NCBI GenBank assembly: GCA_030055525.1
Contig: JASFYJ010000003.1
Span: 62,001-126,000 of the forward strand
Direction of reading: 5' to 3'
DNA: 64,000 bases
Origin: Archaeoglobales archaeon
GTDB taxonomy: Archaea > Halobacteriota > Archaeoglobi > Archaeoglobales > Archaeoglobaceae
Positions 53,819 through 62,960 of the stretch are shown here, one piece after another; positions within the stretch are counted from its first letter, which is position 1, and each line of letters starts with the position of its first letter. A program made the translations under genes and the position numbers. The notes beneath the pieces were generated by a model that saw nothing but the letters and a program-made list of their open reading frames with translations, had not been told where the DNA came from and did no database searches.

Positions 53819-55333
53819 GTGAAGTTGAGCGTGAAAACATTACCATTGAAGACTGAAAGACTTAGTGTTGTGCTGAACCAGGATGATGCGGAAGATCTTG
53901 GTATCTTACCCGGAGATAGAGTCAAGATCCTTGTTGGGAGGGAGAGTTTCATAGCTGAAGTTGAAACTTCTACAGAGATCATCAAAAAGGGGGAAATTGG
54001 GTTAGATACTTTTACTGCGGAAAGTTGTAATTTAAATGAACAATGCAAAGTCGAAATTCATCCTGTAGAAAGGCCTGAAAGTGTAGAATTCATAAGAAAA
54101 AAATTTGAAGGAAAAAAATATAAAAAAGATGAAATGAAGAAAATAGTATCGGACATAGCATCAAACATCTTAAACGACATTGAATTAGCAGCATTCATTC
54201 TTGCAAATGAAATCGTTGGGTTAGATACAGACGAGATTGAGTGGATTACATGGAGCATGTATGAGAGTGGAGAGAGGATAAGCTTTGAAAGAGGAAATGT
54301 TGTAGATTCCAGCAGCATCGGCAGTGTTTTAGGTAACAGATATGCTATGGTTACAGTTCCAACCGTAGCAGCTGCAGGACTTTTAATCCCAAAAACTGCT
54401 AGTAGAGCGATAACCTCTGCAAGTGGAACTGCAGACACCATGGAAGTTCTTGCCGATGTTAACCTGAGCGTCGATGAGATAAAGGAGATAGTTGAAAAGG
54501 TCGGAGGAGTTATAGCCTGGGGAGGAGCAACGAACATAGCTCCAGCTGATGATAAAATTCTCAGAATGGAGCATCAGCTTGGTATAACCTCTAAAGCTTG
54601 CCTGATATCAAGTTTACTTGCAAAAAAACTTGGAATTGGTGCTAAGTACGTTGTTGTGGACATACCTATAAGTGAAGAGGCGAAAATAGAAAATCTGGAT
54701 GAAGGGAGGAACTTTGCAAGTCTCTTCGTTGAGGTAGGTAGAAGAGTGGGGTTAAAGTTGAGTATCCTCATCTCCGATGGTACCCAACCTCTATGCAAAG
54801 CTGTTGGACCAGCTTTGGAGGCTAGAGAAGTATTGAGGGCGATGGAGAACAAAGAAGAGAACGAACTTGTTGAAAAGGGCTTGGAAATAGCTTCGATGCT
54901 CATGGAGTATGGAGGGATCGAAAATTCCAACGCGTTGGCAAGGAAGATATTTGAAAGCGGTAAAACCCTTGAAAAGTTTAAAGAGATAATAGCTGCTCAG
55001 GGTGGAGATGAAAAGATAAAGTCAGAAGACATCCCAGTTGGAGAGAAACGCTATACAGTGAATGCAGGCAGAGGAGGGATAATTCAAAAGATAAGTATAA
55101 AAGCCATAAACGAAATCGCCAGAGCTGCAGGAGCTCCAAAGGATAAAGGAGCTGGAGTTTACATTCACAAGAAGAGGGGAGAGGTAGTAAAGGTTGGAGA
55201 ACCGATATTGACGATTTATGCTGAAAAAGATTGGAAGCTAGATAAGGCAATAGAGGTTGCGAGAAGGGAGAATCCTATCATAGTTTCGGGAGTTGTTATT
55301 GAAAAAATGCATCTCGGTCGGTGGTATCTATGA
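53819..55333 (+). CDS. deoA: AMP phosphorylase paralogue 1 (divergent active site)
   Basis: The protein belongs to the archaeal AMP/thymidine phosphorylase family: AMP plus phosphate gives adenine and ribose-1,5-bisphosphate. From the GTG at 53819 it has 504 residues and starts MKLSVKTLPLKTERLSVVLN (family-like); a TTG at 53771 is less likely. The canonical VDKHSIGGVPGNK loop reads VDSSSIGSVLGNR, and the DPRPQLLASVMAKK segment reads SKACLISSLLAKK, so phosphate or nucleotide contacts are changed. It may be inactive or have another substrate. It overlaps paralogue 2 by ATGA. Confidence 0.85.
   Translation: MKLSVKTLPLKTERLSVVLNQDDAEDLGILPGDRVKILVGRESFIAEVETSTEIIKKGEIGLDTFTAESCNLNEQCKVEIHPVERPESVEFIRKKFEGKKYKKDEMKKIVSDIASNILNDIELAAFILANEIVGLDTDEIEWITWSMYESGERISFERGNVVDSSSIGSVLGNRYAMVTVPTVAAAGLLIPKTASRAITSASGTADTMEVLADVNLSVDEIKEIVEKVGGVIAWGGATNIAPADDKILRMEHQLGITSKACLISSLLAKKLGIGAKYVVVDIPISEEAKIENLDEGRNFASLFVEVGRRVGLKLSILISDGTQPLCKAVGPALEAREVLRAMENKEENELVEKGLEIASMLMEYGGIENSNALARKIFESGKTLEKFKEIIAAQGGDEKIKSEDIPVGEKRYTVNAGRGGIIQKISIKAINEIARAAGAPKDKGAGVYIHKKRGEVVKVGEPILTIYAEKDWKLDKAIEVARRENPIIVSGVVIEKMHLGRWYL
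54355..54558 (+). repeat. Perfectly repeated block 1, copy in paralogue 1 (204 bases)
   Basis: Identical at every base to 55863-56066. It encodes the catalytic-core segment from VPTVAAAGLL to IAPADDK. Confidence 0.95.
54938..55044 (+). repeat. Perfectly repeated block 2, copy in paralogue 1 (107 bases)
   Basis: Identical to 56452-56558. It encodes ARKIFESGKTLEKF to IPVGE. Confidence 0.95.
55113..55291 (+). repeat. Perfectly repeated block 3, copy in paralogue 1 (179 bases)
   Basis: Identical to 56627-56805. It encodes the C-terminal barrel-sandwich segment IARAAGAPKDKGAGVY and onward. Confidence 0.95.
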
Positions 55334-56844
55334 TCTATAAAGCCTTGAAAATACCTCTAAAATCCGGTAGATTTGTTGTTATACTAAACGAGTCTGATGC
55401 ATCTGATCTTGGAGTTAGGGAAGGAGACAGGCTGAAAATAAAATGTGGAAGGAATCAGGTAATAGCGACAGTTCAGATCACAAAGGATATGATAAAAAGT
55501 GGCTTTGTTGGTTTGTCAGATATCGTAGCTGCTGAACTTAACATTAAAGATGGGGAAGTCGAAGTAACTCCCTTTTCCAAACCAAAAAGTGTTGAGTATA
55601 TAAAGAAGAAGATGCTGGGAGAATGTCTTACGGCAGAAGAGATAAGAGCGATAGTATTTGATATAGTCCGCAACTCGTTAAGCGAAGTGGAGATAGCATC
55701 TTTTGTAATCAGCTCAATGCTCAAAGGAATGAGCTTTGACGAAATCGAATGGCTTACTAGAGCTATGATTGAAAGCGGGGAAAGAATTTACTTTGAAACA
55801 AGCAACGTCGTCGATAAGCATAGCATCGGCGGTGTGCCAGGAAATAAGATCTCCCTTATAATAGTTCCAACCGTAGCAGCTGCAGGACTTTTAATCCCAA
55901 AAACTGCTAGTAGAGCGATAACCTCTGCAAGTGGAACTGCAGACACCATGGAAGTTCTTGCCGATGTTAACCTGAGCGTCGATGAGATAAAGGAGATAGT
56001 TGAAAAGGTCGGAGGAGTTATAGCCTGGGGAGGAGCAACGAACATAGCTCCAGCTGATGATAAAATAATCCGCGTAGAAAATCCCCTTTCCATAGATCCT
56101 CGTCCGCAATTGCTTGCGAGTGTTATGGCTAAAAAAGTTGCTGTTGGGGCGAGATTTGTTGCTCTAGATATACCTATTGGTGAAGGGACGAAAGTTACAA
56201 GTTCTGATGCGGCAAGAAAACTTGCGAATGATTTTATAGAACTTGGAAAAAGATTTGGGGTTGAGATAGCTGCAGCAATAACCTACGGTGGTCAGCCAAT
56301 AGGACGATCTGTTGGACCAGCTTTGGAGGCTAAGGAAGCTTTAAAAACTATGGAAGATCGTAGAGGGTCTTCAAGCTTAATAGAGAAAGCCCTTGGAATT
56401 GCAGGACTTATTTTTGAAATCTCTGGTTTAGCTACAGATGGCTATGCATATGCAAGGAAGATATTTGAAAGCGGTAAAACCCTTGAAAAGTTTAAAGAGA
56501 TAATAGCTGCTCAGGGTGGAGATGAAAAGATAAAGTCAGAAGACATCCCAGTTGGAGACAAAAAGTTTGTTTTGACATCCAACACTGAGGGAGCTGTTGT
56601 TGCTGTGAACAACAAAGCAATTGTAAAAATCGCCAGAGCTGCAGGAGCTCCAAAGGATAAAGGAGCTGGAGTTTACATTCACAAGAAGAGGGGAGAGGTA
56701 GTAAAGGTTGGAGAACCGATATTGACGATTTATGCTGAAAAAGATTGGAAGCTAGATAAGGCAATAGAGGTTGCGAGAAGGGAGAATCCTATCATAGTTT
56801 CGGGAATGGTTTTGGAAGTTATAAGGGGTGGTGTCAAAGTATGA
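55330..56844 (+). CDS. deoA: AMP phosphorylase paralogue 2 (canonical)
   Basis: From the ATG at 55330 this 504-residue enzyme has the intact VDKHSIGGVPGNK phosphate loop, TASRAITSASGTADTMEVL and SIDPRPQLLASVMAKKVAVG. It would release ribose-1,5-bisphosphate from AMP, the first step of the AMP-RuBisCO pathway. It is coupled to paralogue 1 upstream (ATGA overlap) and to citrate synthase downstream (4-base overlap). Confidence 0.92.
   Translation: MIYKALKIPLKSGRFVVILNESDASDLGVREGDRLKIKCGRNQVIATVQITKDMIKSGFVGLSDIVAAELNIKDGEVEVTPFSKPKSVEYIKKKMLGECLTAEEIRAIVFDIVRNSLSEVEIASFVISSMLKGMSFDEIEWLTRAMIESGERIYFETSNVVDKHSIGGVPGNKISLIIVPTVAAAGLLIPKTASRAITSASGTADTMEVLADVNLSVDEIKEIVEKVGGVIAWGGATNIAPADDKIIRVENPLSIDPRPQLLASVMAKKVAVGARFVALDIPIGEGTKVTSSDAARKLANDFIELGKRFGVEIAAAITYGGQPIGRSVGPALEAKEALKTMEDRRGSSSLIEKALGIAGLIFEISGLATDGYAYARKIFESGKTLEKFKEIIAAQGGDEKIKSEDIPVGDKKFVLTSNTEGAVVAVNNKAIVKIARAAGAPKDKGAGVYIHKKRGEVVKVGEPILTIYAEKDWKLDKAIEVARRENPIIVSGMVLEVIRGGVKV
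55863..56066 (+). repeat. Perfectly repeated block 1, copy in paralogue 2 (204 bases)
   Basis: Identical to 54355-54558. Confidence 0.95.
56452..56558 (+). repeat. Perfectly repeated block 2, copy in paralogue 2 (107 bases)
   Basis: Identical to 54938-55044. Confidence 0.95.
56627..56805 (+). repeat. Perfectly repeated block 3, copy in paralogue 2 (179 bases)
   Basis: Identical to 55113-55291. Confidence 0.95.
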
Positions 56845-57977
56845 GTGAAAAGGAGGTTTTGGAAGGTTTGGAAGATGTCATAGCATTGGAAAGCAAGATC
56901 TCAAGGATAGAACTCGTTGATGGAACAGCTATACTTGAGTACAGAGGATACGATATACGAGATCTGGCGAAGAAGTCCACTTTTGAAGAAGTTTGCTATC
57001 TGCTGCTTTACGGAGATTTGCCCAAAAAATACGAATTACAGGACTTTAAGATTGAATTAGCAGAGAGGAGAGAGCTTCCGCCGCAGATAATAGGTTTACT
57101 CACACACCTGCCGCAGTATACTCATCCAATGGTCGTTTTAAGAACTTCGGTCAGTTATCTTGGTTCTTTAGATAAAAAACTGCATGAAAAAAGCAGAGAA
57201 GAATGTCTAGAAAAATCAAAGAGCTTGATAGCAAAGTTTCCAACAATAATAGCATATTTCCACAGGATAAGGATGGGCAAGAATCTGATACCTCCTACCT
57301 TAGAGCTGAGCCATGCGGCAAACTTTTTGTATATGTTGCATGGTGAGGAACCGAGCTCCACAGCTGAAAGGGCTTTAGATATGGATCTAATATTACATGC
57401 TGAACACGAACTCAACGCCTCAACCTTCGTAGCCAGGGTTGCTGCATCAACGCTTGCAGACATGTATGCATGCGTCGTTGCTGCTACTGGAACGCTAATG
57501 GGTCCACTTCATGGCGGAGCGGCGAACGAGGTTATGAAGATGCTGAGAGAAGTGGCAACCCCAAGGAGGGCGGAGGAATACGTCAAAAAGAAGCTTGAGA
57601 TGGGTGAAAGGATAATGGGATTCGGACACAGGGTTTACAGGAACGTAATGGATCCTAGAGCGGAACTATTAAGAGGGCTTGCAAAAAAGCTCTCTGAGGA
57701 GAAAGAATCTATATGGTTCAAGGTAAGCGAAGCTATAGCTGAAGCTGTTTATAAATATAAAAAGTTGCTACCAAACATAGATTTCTATTCAGCCAGCGTT
57801 TACGCTGCTTTAGGTATACCTGATGACCTCTTTGTAAACATCTTTGCAATGGGAAGAATTCCCGGATGGCTGGCTCATATAATGGAGCAGTATGAAAACA
57901 ACAGATTGATAAGACCCAGAGCAAAGTATATTGGAGAAAAGAACAAAGAGTATATCCCTCTCACGAGGAGAGAGTGA
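56841..57977 (+). CDS. gltA: Citrate synthase
   Basis: The enzyme condenses oxaloacetate and acetyl-CoA. The 378-residue, archaeal-size protein has [16 protein letters not shown], the catalytic histidines in [11 protein letters not shown] and GFGHRVYRN, and the aspartate in [16 protein letters not shown]. It overlaps paralogue 2 of AMP phosphorylase and the ITPase gene by 4 bases each, so all four are one operon. Isocitrate dehydrogenase is encoded at 62961. Confidence 0.95.
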   Translation: MSEKEVLEGLEDVIALESKISRIELVDGTAILEYRGYDIRDLAKKSTFEEVCYLLLYGDLPKKYELQDFKIELAERRELPPQIIGLLTHLPQYTHPMVVLRTSVSYLGSLDKKLHEKSREECLEKSKSLIAKFPTIIAYFHRIRMGKNLIPPTLELSHAANFLYMLHGEEPSSTAERALDMDLILHAEHELNASTFVARVAASTLADMYACVVAATGTLMGPLHGGAANEVMKMLREVATPRRAEEYVKKKLEMGERIMGFGHRVYRNVMDPRAELLRGLAKKLSEEKESIWFKVSEAIAEAVYKYKKLLPNIDFYSASVYAALGIPDDLFVNIFAMGRIPGWLAHIMEQYENNRLIRPRAKYIGEKNKEYIPLTRRE

Positions 57978-58522
57978 TGTACTTTATAACCAGCAACGAA
58001 GGGAAATTTAGAGAGGTTAGCAGAATAGCGAAGTATTTTGGAATAGAGGTGGAATGGCTTAGAATGGACTACTTGGAACCTCAATGCAGCGAATTGGAGG
58101 AGGTTGCAAGGATAAGTGCAGAAATCATATCGAAAAAAATAAAAGAAAATTTTTTCATAGAAGACAGTGGTCTTTTTATTGAAGCTTTAAAGGGCTTTCC
58201 GGGGGTCTATTCTAGCTACATATTTAAAACAATAGGAAATGAAGGCATCTTAAAGTTGATGGACGGAATAACAAACAGGAGAGCCTACTTTAAAGCTGTT
58301 TTAGCCTACTGGGATGGAAAAGAGATTCATATATTCGAAGGAAAAGTTGAAGGAGAGATAGCTACAGAGATCAGAGGTAGCGGTGGCTTTGGATTCGATC
58401 CAATTTTTTTGTACAACAAGAAAACCTTTGCTGAGATGGGTGACGAAAAAAATGAGGTATCTCATAGAAGAAGAGTTCTTGAAAAATTTTTTACATGGCT
58501 TCAAAAATCTAGAGATCTTTGA
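57974..58522 (+). CDS. rdgB: ITP/XTP pyrophosphatase (RdgB/HAM1 family)
   Basis: This house-cleaning enzyme removes non-canonical purine NTPs. The 182-residue protein shows [32 protein letters not shown] and [13 protein letters not shown]. It is coupled to citrate synthase by overlap. It converges with the HD gene (22-base overlap). Confidence 0.93.
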   Translation: MMYFITSNEGKFREVSRIAKYFGIEVEWLRMDYLEPQCSELEEVARISAEIISKKIKENFFIEDSGLFIEALKGFPGVYSSYIFKTIGNEGILKLMDGITNRRAYFKAVLAYWDGKEIHIFEGKVEGEIATEIRGSGGFGFDPIFLYNKKTFAEMGDEKNEVSHRRRVLEKFFTWLQKSRDL

Positions 58523-59652
58523 ACGGTCTTCTCTATTCCAAAATAGTCTCTGGCCGCTTTTGATACCTTCTCAACGAACTCTTTTTTCGTGTAAACACCA
58601 AGCTTCCAGTTGTTTATAGAAGCCTCTTTTAAAGACCTGACAAGGGAAGAAGCCTCGTCAAGCCTCATCTCTTCTCCATCCACTATAACCTTCACTCTAA
58701 CTTCCCTTATCTCTTCTATTTCAGGAATATCTACGATAACGTACCTTTCATCTATTCCTACTTCTTCAGCTATCTCAGCTTCAGCTCTCTTTTCGTCAAC
58801 TCTCATGACCTTTTGCAGGTCTACTGCTTCTCTACCCACATATACAGCTCTTTTGAAAAGTTTCCTGTTGGTTAGCATCTCGTAAAATTCCTTGTCTTTT
58901 TCTCTTATTAGCATCATGGCTTCGCAGTCATCCATCTTAAGAAGATTTTTTGCATCAAAACCATCGTTTATTATTCTCTCCATAGCCTTTTCGTACATCT
59001 TTCTTGCTATTCTACATACATGGTGGAAGTAGACGCTAGGATACATTAGGAATCGAGATATAAGCATAGATTCCGCAGCCCGTAGTCCCCCCTCATCTAT
59101 CACAACCTCGTTTTCAAATCTGATCTTATCCAGAAGTCTGTTTATATCGAAAACTCCATAAGCTACACCTGTATAGTGTGAATCCCTTACAAGGTAGTCC
59201 ATCCTATCTACATCGATATCTCCACTAACGATTGACGGAATTTTTCCCTCAATTAGGTCGGAAATCCTCGAAATTTTGAATCCTAGCTCTTCAATCGCAT
59301 CTTTGAGTTCATCTTTTATCAAAATTTTTATGTTTTCGTGTCTCACTTTTGCGTACTTCTCAAGCAACCTCTCGCTGCAGTGGGAGAAGGGTGCATGGCC
59401 AATATCATGTATTAAGGCTGCTGCAACAACATCAACATCTAAATCAAGCTTTTCTCTAATCTTCTCTGCCAAATAAGCCACTCCAATACTGTGTTCGAAT
59501 CTACTGTGATTCGCTCCAGGGTATACGAGGTTAGCAAAACCGAGCTGTTTAATCCTACGCAGTCTTTGGAATTGAGGTGTGTCGATTATCTTCAGCATCC
59601 ACTCTTCGACCTTGATGATCCCATGGATTGGATCTTGTATGGTCTTCTCCAC
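58501..59652 (-). CDS. HD-domain phosphohydrolase (dGTPase/SAMHD1-like)
   Basis: The 383-residue protein has the HD core [46 protein letters not shown] and [19 protein letters not shown], as in the COG1078 family. Activity on dNTPs is known for relatives and is inferred here. It diverges from truD. Confidence 0.9.
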   Translation of the reverse strand: MEKTIQDPIHGIIKVEEWMLKIIDTPQFQRLRRIKQLGFANLVYPGANHSRFEHSIGVAYLAEKIREKLDLDVDVVAAALIHDIGHAPFSHCSERLLEKYAKVRHENIKILIKDELKDAIEELGFKISRISDLIEGKIPSIVSGDIDVDRMDYLVRDSHYTGVAYGVFDINRLLDKIRFENEVVIDEGGLRAAESMLISRFLMYPSVYFHHVCRIARKMYEKAMERIINDGFDAKNLLKMDDCEAMMLIREKDKEFYEMLTNRKLFKRAVYVGREAVDLQKVMRVDEKRAEAEIAEEVGIDERYVIVDIPEIEEIREVRVKVIVDGEEMRLDEASSLVRSLKEASINNWKLGVYTKKEFVEKVSKAARDYFGIEKTVQRSLDF

Positions 59653-59719
59653 TATTTTCCTTAAACTTACAGGATTTAAGTTTTGAGAAAATCAATAAAC
59701 TTCCAGGCTATCATCTTCT

Positions 59720-60967
59720 GTGGAAGCAGAAAAAAACGTTGGCATAGAGGTATATATAACACCTACACCTGGAATGGGTGGGCAGATAAAGGTAGATCCA
59801 GAAGACTTTTATGTGGAAGAGATAGCTGAAATCGACTGTAAAGGCCAAAATTATGCTGTGATCAGAGTTAAAAAGAAAAACTGGGATACTATAAGGTTGG
59901 CAAAGGAAATTGCAAAGTCTCTCGGTATTAGCAGGAGTAGGGTTAGTTTTGCAGGTACAAAAGACAAGAGGGCCGTTAGCATTCAGTACTTCAGTATATA
60001 CAATGTTAAAAAAGAAGATATCGAAAAAATCAGTATTAAAGATGTTGAAATAGAGTTTGTTGGCTATTCAAACAGGCCAATTCAACTTGGAGATCTTCTA
60101 GGTAACCAATTCAAAATAAAAGTTGTGAACTGCAGAGATGGCGAAATATTCGAAAAAACGCTTGAATCTCTAAAAGAGCTCGGAACACCTAATTTTTTTG
60201 GACTTCAACGTTTTGGATCAACTAGATTTATAACTCACGAGGTAGGAAAACTTATACTGCAGGGAAAGTACGAAGAAGCGCTTTGGAGTTATGTGGCAAA
60301 ACCTTTTGCTTTGGAGAACGATGAAATCAAGAAAATTAGAGAAGATCTGTGGAACTCAAGGGATGCAAAAATGGGACTAAAACTTTTGCCAAAACATCTG
60401 ACCTATGAAAGATCACTATTGCAAAGTTTGAGAGAGGGAAAAAATGAGCTTCAAGCGCTACTTTCGTTGCCAAAAAATCTTAAGATGATGTTTATACATG
60501 CTTATCAGTCCTACATCTACAACAGGTTACTTTCTGAAAGGATTAGAGAATTTGGAACGCTTAAGGAGATTTTTGAAGGGGACTTCGCGTCCTATCTAAC
60601 CTTTGAAAAATCTAAACCGACTTTTTTGGATTACAGCGAAGTAACTAGTATAAATAAAAACAGGGTTAAAAGATTATTGTCGGAGAGATTTGCAGCTTTA
60701 GCTTTACCACTCGTTGGTTACCAAACAAAACTTGAAGGCTGGAATAGAATGGCTTTAGAAATGCTAGCAGAAGATAATTTAGATTTGAGCAGCTTTAGAC
60801 ATGAGGTAAAGGAGTTCTCTTCTCCGGGAACTTTTAGAGAAGCAGACATGCTCATAGAGATATCTGAAATAAAGTTTGACAGCGGCAACTTCTCCTTCTA
60901 TCTACCAAAAGGTTGTTATGCCACAACTTTGCTGAGAGAATTTCTTAAAGTTCCTGGATTAGCTTGA
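59720..60967 (+). CDS. truD: tRNA pseudouridine(13) synthase TruD
   Basis: TruD makes pseudouridine 13 (Psi13) in tRNA. The catalytic Asp is in FAGTKDKRAVSIQYFSI, with FFGLQRFGSTRFITHEVG and an insertion domain in the second half. The 415-residue length is normal. The start is the GTG at 59720. It converges with the sirtuin gene (23-base overlap). Confidence 0.94.
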   Translation: MEAEKNVGIEVYITPTPGMGGQIKVDPEDFYVEEIAEIDCKGQNYAVIRVKKKNWDTIRLAKEIAKSLGISRSRVSFAGTKDKRAVSIQYFSIYNVKKEDIEKISIKDVEIEFVGYSNRPIQLGDLLGNQFKIKVVNCRDGEIFEKTLESLKELGTPNFFGLQRFGSTRFITHEVGKLILQGKYEEALWSYVAKPFALENDEIKKIREDLWNSRDAKMGLKLLPKHLTYERSLLQSLREGKNELQALLSLPKNLKMMFIHAYQSYIYNRLLSERIREFGTLKEIFEGDFASYLTFEKSKPTFLDYSEVTSINKNRVKRLLSERFAALALPLVGYQTKLEGWNRMALEMLAEDNLDLSSFRHEVKEFSSPGTFREADMLIEISEIKFDSGNFSFYLPKGCYATTLLREFLKVPGLA

Positions 60968-61670
60968 CTAGTTTATCCATAGCCTCTCCGGCCTTCAGTC
61001 TTAGGCTTATGTCTGCTATATTTGTAAGAGGTGTCTCTTCCGGATTTATCTCTATAATTAAACCTTTGTTTTTCTTTACTATCAATGGAAGCGAAGCAGC
61101 CGGTTGCACAACAGCTGAAGTACCGACTACGATCATTAAGTCACTCATGGATGCGTGTTTGATAGCTTCTCTTAAAATTTCTGAAGGGATCTCCTCACCG
61201 AACCAAACGACTCCCGGTCTTAATAAAGCACCGCACTCACATTTTGGAAGTTTTTCGATTGGCGGTTTATCAATTTCAAATCTTTTTTTGCATGCTGTAC
61301 ACCTCAAAATTCTTAAAGATCCATGAAGATGAAGGACTTTCTTACTTCCAGCTTTTTCGTGCAAGTCATCGACGTTTTGTGTTATAAGCATCTTTAAAAT
61401 TCCCATTTTTTCAAGTTCTGCAAATGCATTATGCGCTAAATTTGGTTTAGCGTTGAATACGATCTCCATCCTCCATTTATACCATTCCCAGACAAGTTCT
61501 GGGTTCTCTCTAAATGCACTTGGTGTTGCAAGCTCTTCAGCTTTGAATTTTTTCCATAAACCATCTTCGCCTCTAAATGTGGGAATTCCACTCTCAGCTG
61601 AAATACCAGCTCCAGTTAAGGCAGTCATGTATTTGGATTCCAGAATCTGCTTTGCAACTTTTTCTATCAT
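60945..61670 (-). CDS. cobB: Sirtuin NAD-dependent deacylase
   Basis: The NAD-binding and active-site motifs are TGAGISAESGIPTFRG, TQNVDDLHEKAG and the catalytic HLHG. The zinc site is formed by CTACKK and CEC. Archaeal relatives deacetylate chromatin protein Alba. The length of 241 residues is normal. Confidence 0.95.
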   Translation of the reverse strand: MIEKVAKQILESKYMTALTGAGISAESGIPTFRGEDGLWKKFKAEELATPSAFRENPELVWEWYKWRMEIVFNAKPNLAHNAFAELEKMGILKMLITQNVDDLHEKAGSKKVLHLHGSLRILRCTACKKRFEIDKPPIEKLPKCECGALLRPGVVWFGEEIPSEILREAIKHASMSDLMIVVGTSAVVQPAASLPLIVKKNKGLIIEINPEETPLTNIADISLRLKAGEAMDKLVKLIQEL

Positions 61671-61748
61671 CTTTTATAGTAGACCGAAGTATTGTTAAAG
61701 CTTTGTCGAAATTAGCTCAAGTTTTAAAAGTAGATACATAAAGAATAC

Positions 61749-62165
61749 ATGCAATCCAAAGAGAAGTACCTATTGGTTGGAGTAATCGTTTTTGCACTTG
61801 TAGCACTCGCAGTCTTTGGAAATTATTCAGATTTCGATAGATCTAGATGGAAGAGTTACGAGGAAGGTTTAATACTAGCTGAGCAGAGTGGGAAAGAGGT
61901 TTTTATCTTTGTATCTTCCAAAACTTGTCCAACGTGTAGCGAGTTCAAGAGGTACTTTACGAACGAAGTAATGAGAAAACTTGAGGAAAGATATGTTCCA
62001 GTATTTTTGGAATATCCGAAGGATTCTTTGGACATGCTGCCGAAGAAAGTGACATCTTTTCCGACATTTTGCGTTGGACATGTAGGTAATATAAGCTGCC
62101 GTGAGATTTCATCGATTCGTGAATTGATGGACATGCTTGAGGTGGAGTATTGGCCAAAAGTTTAA
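61749..62165 (+). CDS. Membrane-anchored thioredoxin-like protein
   Basis: One N-terminal membrane helix (residues 7-24) is followed by a thioredoxin fold with the redox pair in SSKTCPTCSEFKRYF. The cis-proline is in VTSFPTFCV, and there is an extra Cys pair (FCVGHVGNISC). It is probably extracytoplasmic disulfide or haem-maturation chemistry. It lies 25 bases before queC on the same strand. Confidence 0.8.
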   Translation: MQSKEKYLLVGVIVFALVALAVFGNYSDFDRSRWKSYEEGLILAEQSGKEVFIFVSSKTCPTCSEFKRYFTNEVMRKLEERYVPVFLEYPKDSLDMLPKKVTSFPTFCVGHVGNISCREISSIRELMDMLEVEYWPKV

Positions 62166-62190
62166 TTGCAGAAAATTTAGAAAATAAAGG

Positions 62191-62919
62191 ATGAAGGCTG
62201 TACTTATATTGAGTGGTGGTGTAGATTCTTCAACTCTACTATATCATCTGCTAAACAAAAATTACAAGGTTCATGCTTTAACCTTCATATATGGCCAAAG
62301 ACATGCTAAAGAAGTGGAATTTGCAAAGAAGATAGTTGAAAGAGCTAGAGAAGTTGGTTTCGTTGAACATGAGATCGTTGATATAACTTCGATCCACAGG
62401 CTTATATGCAAGGGAGCTATTACTGGTGATGATCTGGTTCCTGCTGGCGAGTACAGCGAGGAAAGACAGAGAATTACAATCGTACCGAATAGAAACATGA
62501 TTTTACTAGCGATAGCTGTCGGTTACGCTGTTAAAATTGAAGCAGGAGAAGTTTATTATGCTGCACACAAAAGTGATTATAGTGTTTATCCCGACTGTAG
62601 GAAAGAGTTCGTAAAGGCTATGGATACGGCAATATATCTTGGAAATCTTTGGACCCCAGTTGAATTAAAGGCTCCATTTGTCGATATGAGCAAAGCAGAG
62701 ATAGTCTCTGTTGGATTAAAACTTGGAGTACCCTATGAACTTACTTGGAGCTGTTATTTAGGCAGCGAGAGACCTTGCTTGAGTTGTGGTACGTGTATAG
62801 AGAGAACTGAAGCCTTTTTGCTTAACAAAACAAAGGATCCACTTTTAAACGATGATGAGTGGAAAAGAGCTGTGGAGATATATAAAAATACAAAAATCAG
62901 GAATAAAAATGATTCTTAG
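62191..62919 (+). CDS. queC: 7-cyano-7-deazaguanine synthase QueC
   Basis: QueC makes preQ0, the precursor of archaeosine in archaeal tRNA. The PP-loop [23 protein letters not shown] and the zinc cysteines in [15 protein letters not shown] are intact. The length of 242 residues is normal. Confidence 0.95.
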   Translation: MKAVLILSGGVDSSTLLYHLLNKNYKVHALTFIYGQRHAKEVEFAKKIVERAREVGFVEHEIVDITSIHRLICKGAITGDDLVPAGEYSEERQRITIVPNRNMILLAIAVGYAVKIEAGEVYYAAHKSDYSVYPDCRKEFVKAMDTAIYLGNLWTPVELKAPFVDMSKAEIVSVGLKLGVPYELTWSCYLGSERPCLSCGTCIERTEAFLLNKTKDPLLNDDEWKRAVEIYKNTKIRNKNDS

Positions 62920-62930
62920 TTAACCAAACT

Positions 62931-62940
62931 TTTTTTATAC
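62931..62940 (+). promoter_or_regulatory. TATA box of icd
   Basis: TTTTTTATAC lies about 25 bases before the ATG at 62961. The absence of a ribosome site suggests leaderless translation. Confidence 0.5.
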
Positions 62941-62960
62941 GCAACAGAATCTTTTTAACC

